Shown here in pieces: positions 5,367 through 5,566 of a DNA stretch of 5,566 nucleotides; position 1 is the stretch's first letter, and every line of letters begins with the position of its first letter. The translations under genes were made by a program, and so were the position numbers. The notes under the pieces were generated by a model, which searched no databases, was not told where the DNA came from, and saw only the letters and a list, made by a program, of their open reading frames with translations. This DNA comes from Thermoproteota archaeon. GTDB lineage: Archaea; Thermoproteota; Methanomethylicia; Methanomethylicales; Methanomethylicaceae. The stretch spans positions 11,116 through 16,681 of the forward strand of contig QNVH01000019.1 of assembly GCA_004347955.1 (NCBI GenBank), in the 5' to 3' direction.

Positions 5367-5426
5367 TGGACCACCCATCCAAACATCGATCCTCACAATA
5401 CTTACCATATTTCACTGAAGACCAAA

Positions 5427-5434
5427 CTTATAAG
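5427..5434 (-). promoter_or_regulatory. Mevalonate kinase TATA box
   Basis: CTTATAAG, a perfect palindrome, preceded on the minus strand by GAAACTG (BRE-like). Transcription is expected to start near 5405, within the codons of the longest possible reading frame. Being symmetric, the box alone does not set direction; BRE and gene position do. Confidence 0.6.
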
Positions 5435-5478
5435 CAGTTTCACTCTTTTGAAGTTTCAATCCCAAACTTCCGATACTG

Positions 5479-5484
5479 TTAAAA
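5479..5484 (+). promoter_or_regulatory. Possible TATA box of the right-edge gene
   Basis: TTAAAA within TGTTAAAACT, centred about 40 nt before the ATG at 5522. This is the same distance seen for mrp and the YkgJ-family gene. It is weaker than the other boxes. Confidence 0.4.
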
Positions 5485-5521
5485 CTACTTTCACTCAAGA
5501 TACCAAAGAAAGGGGATTCCT

Positions 5522-5566
5522 ATGAAAGATGAGCTCTTTTCAATCGGCGATGAGGTGTTAAAGGCT
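5522..5566 (+). CDS. N-terminus of an unidentified protein, cut by window edge
   Basis: Fifteen codons, MKDELFSIGDEVLKA, open to the window end. The ATG has a GGGGA ribosome site at 5512-5516 with 5 nt spacing and a plausible TATA box 40 nt upstream, which is why I accept so short a fragment. The peptide is too short to identify. It is divergent from mevalonate kinase, with the two promoters in a shared region of about 155 nt. Confidence 0.6.
   Translation, partial: MKDELFSIGDEVLKA

Noticed and set aside
4356..5408. Galactokinase or another GHMP kinase instead of mevalonate kinase
   Set aside because: The PGKVTLLGEHAVVYG opening, the SPMDTA segment with catalytic Asp, and the length fit mevalonate kinase. 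No galactokinase signature is present.

Overview
The window reads as ordinary archaeal chromosome. The evidence is TATA/BRE promoters of the TTTATAAG type, short leaders, GTG and TTG starts beside ATG, a mevalonate kinase, an Mrp/NBP35 ATPase with an N-terminal MIP18-like (DUF59) domain, and a T-run terminator without a hairpin. Base composition and gene content would suit the TACK group (Thaumarchaeota or Bathyarchaeota relatives). That placement is a guess, because no rRNA or other marker is present. I see no tRNA, rRNA, CRISPR array or transposase. No gene-free stretch exceeds 300 bases; the longest is about 155 bases (5367-5521).

Layout. (1) 1-2486, minus strand: a three-gene operon read leftwards. 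It runs mrp, then a GNAT acetyltransferase 11 nt later, then a CodB-like (NCS1) permease 23 nt further, which leaves the window at base 1. One promoter is visible, upstream of mrp. (2) 2594-3815: a two-gene convergent module. An ECF transporter S component (plus) and a membrane-anchored extracellular DUF4430 (transcobalamin-C-like) protein (minus) point at each other. (3) 3871-4314, plus: a small YkgJ-family cysteine-cluster protein, divergent from the DUF4430 gene. (4) 4356-5366, minus: mevalonate kinase of isoprenoid lipid synthesis. (5) 5522-5566, plus: the first 15 codons of an unidentified gene, divergent from mevalonate kinase.

The most interesting signal is regulatory. The same 26-bp dyad element (22 of 26 bases identical) lies immediately downstream of the TATA box and over the predicted transcription start of both the ECF S gene and the DUF4430 gene. 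It has the same orientation relative to each gene. This is what a shared repressor operator would look like. It ties a membrane substrate-binding subunit to an anchored extracellular domain as a probable co-regulated uptake pair. By analogy with the transcobalamin/intrinsic-factor fold the ligand could be a corrinoid, but nothing in the sequence fixes the substrate. The regulator and the EcfA/EcfT energising module are not in the window.
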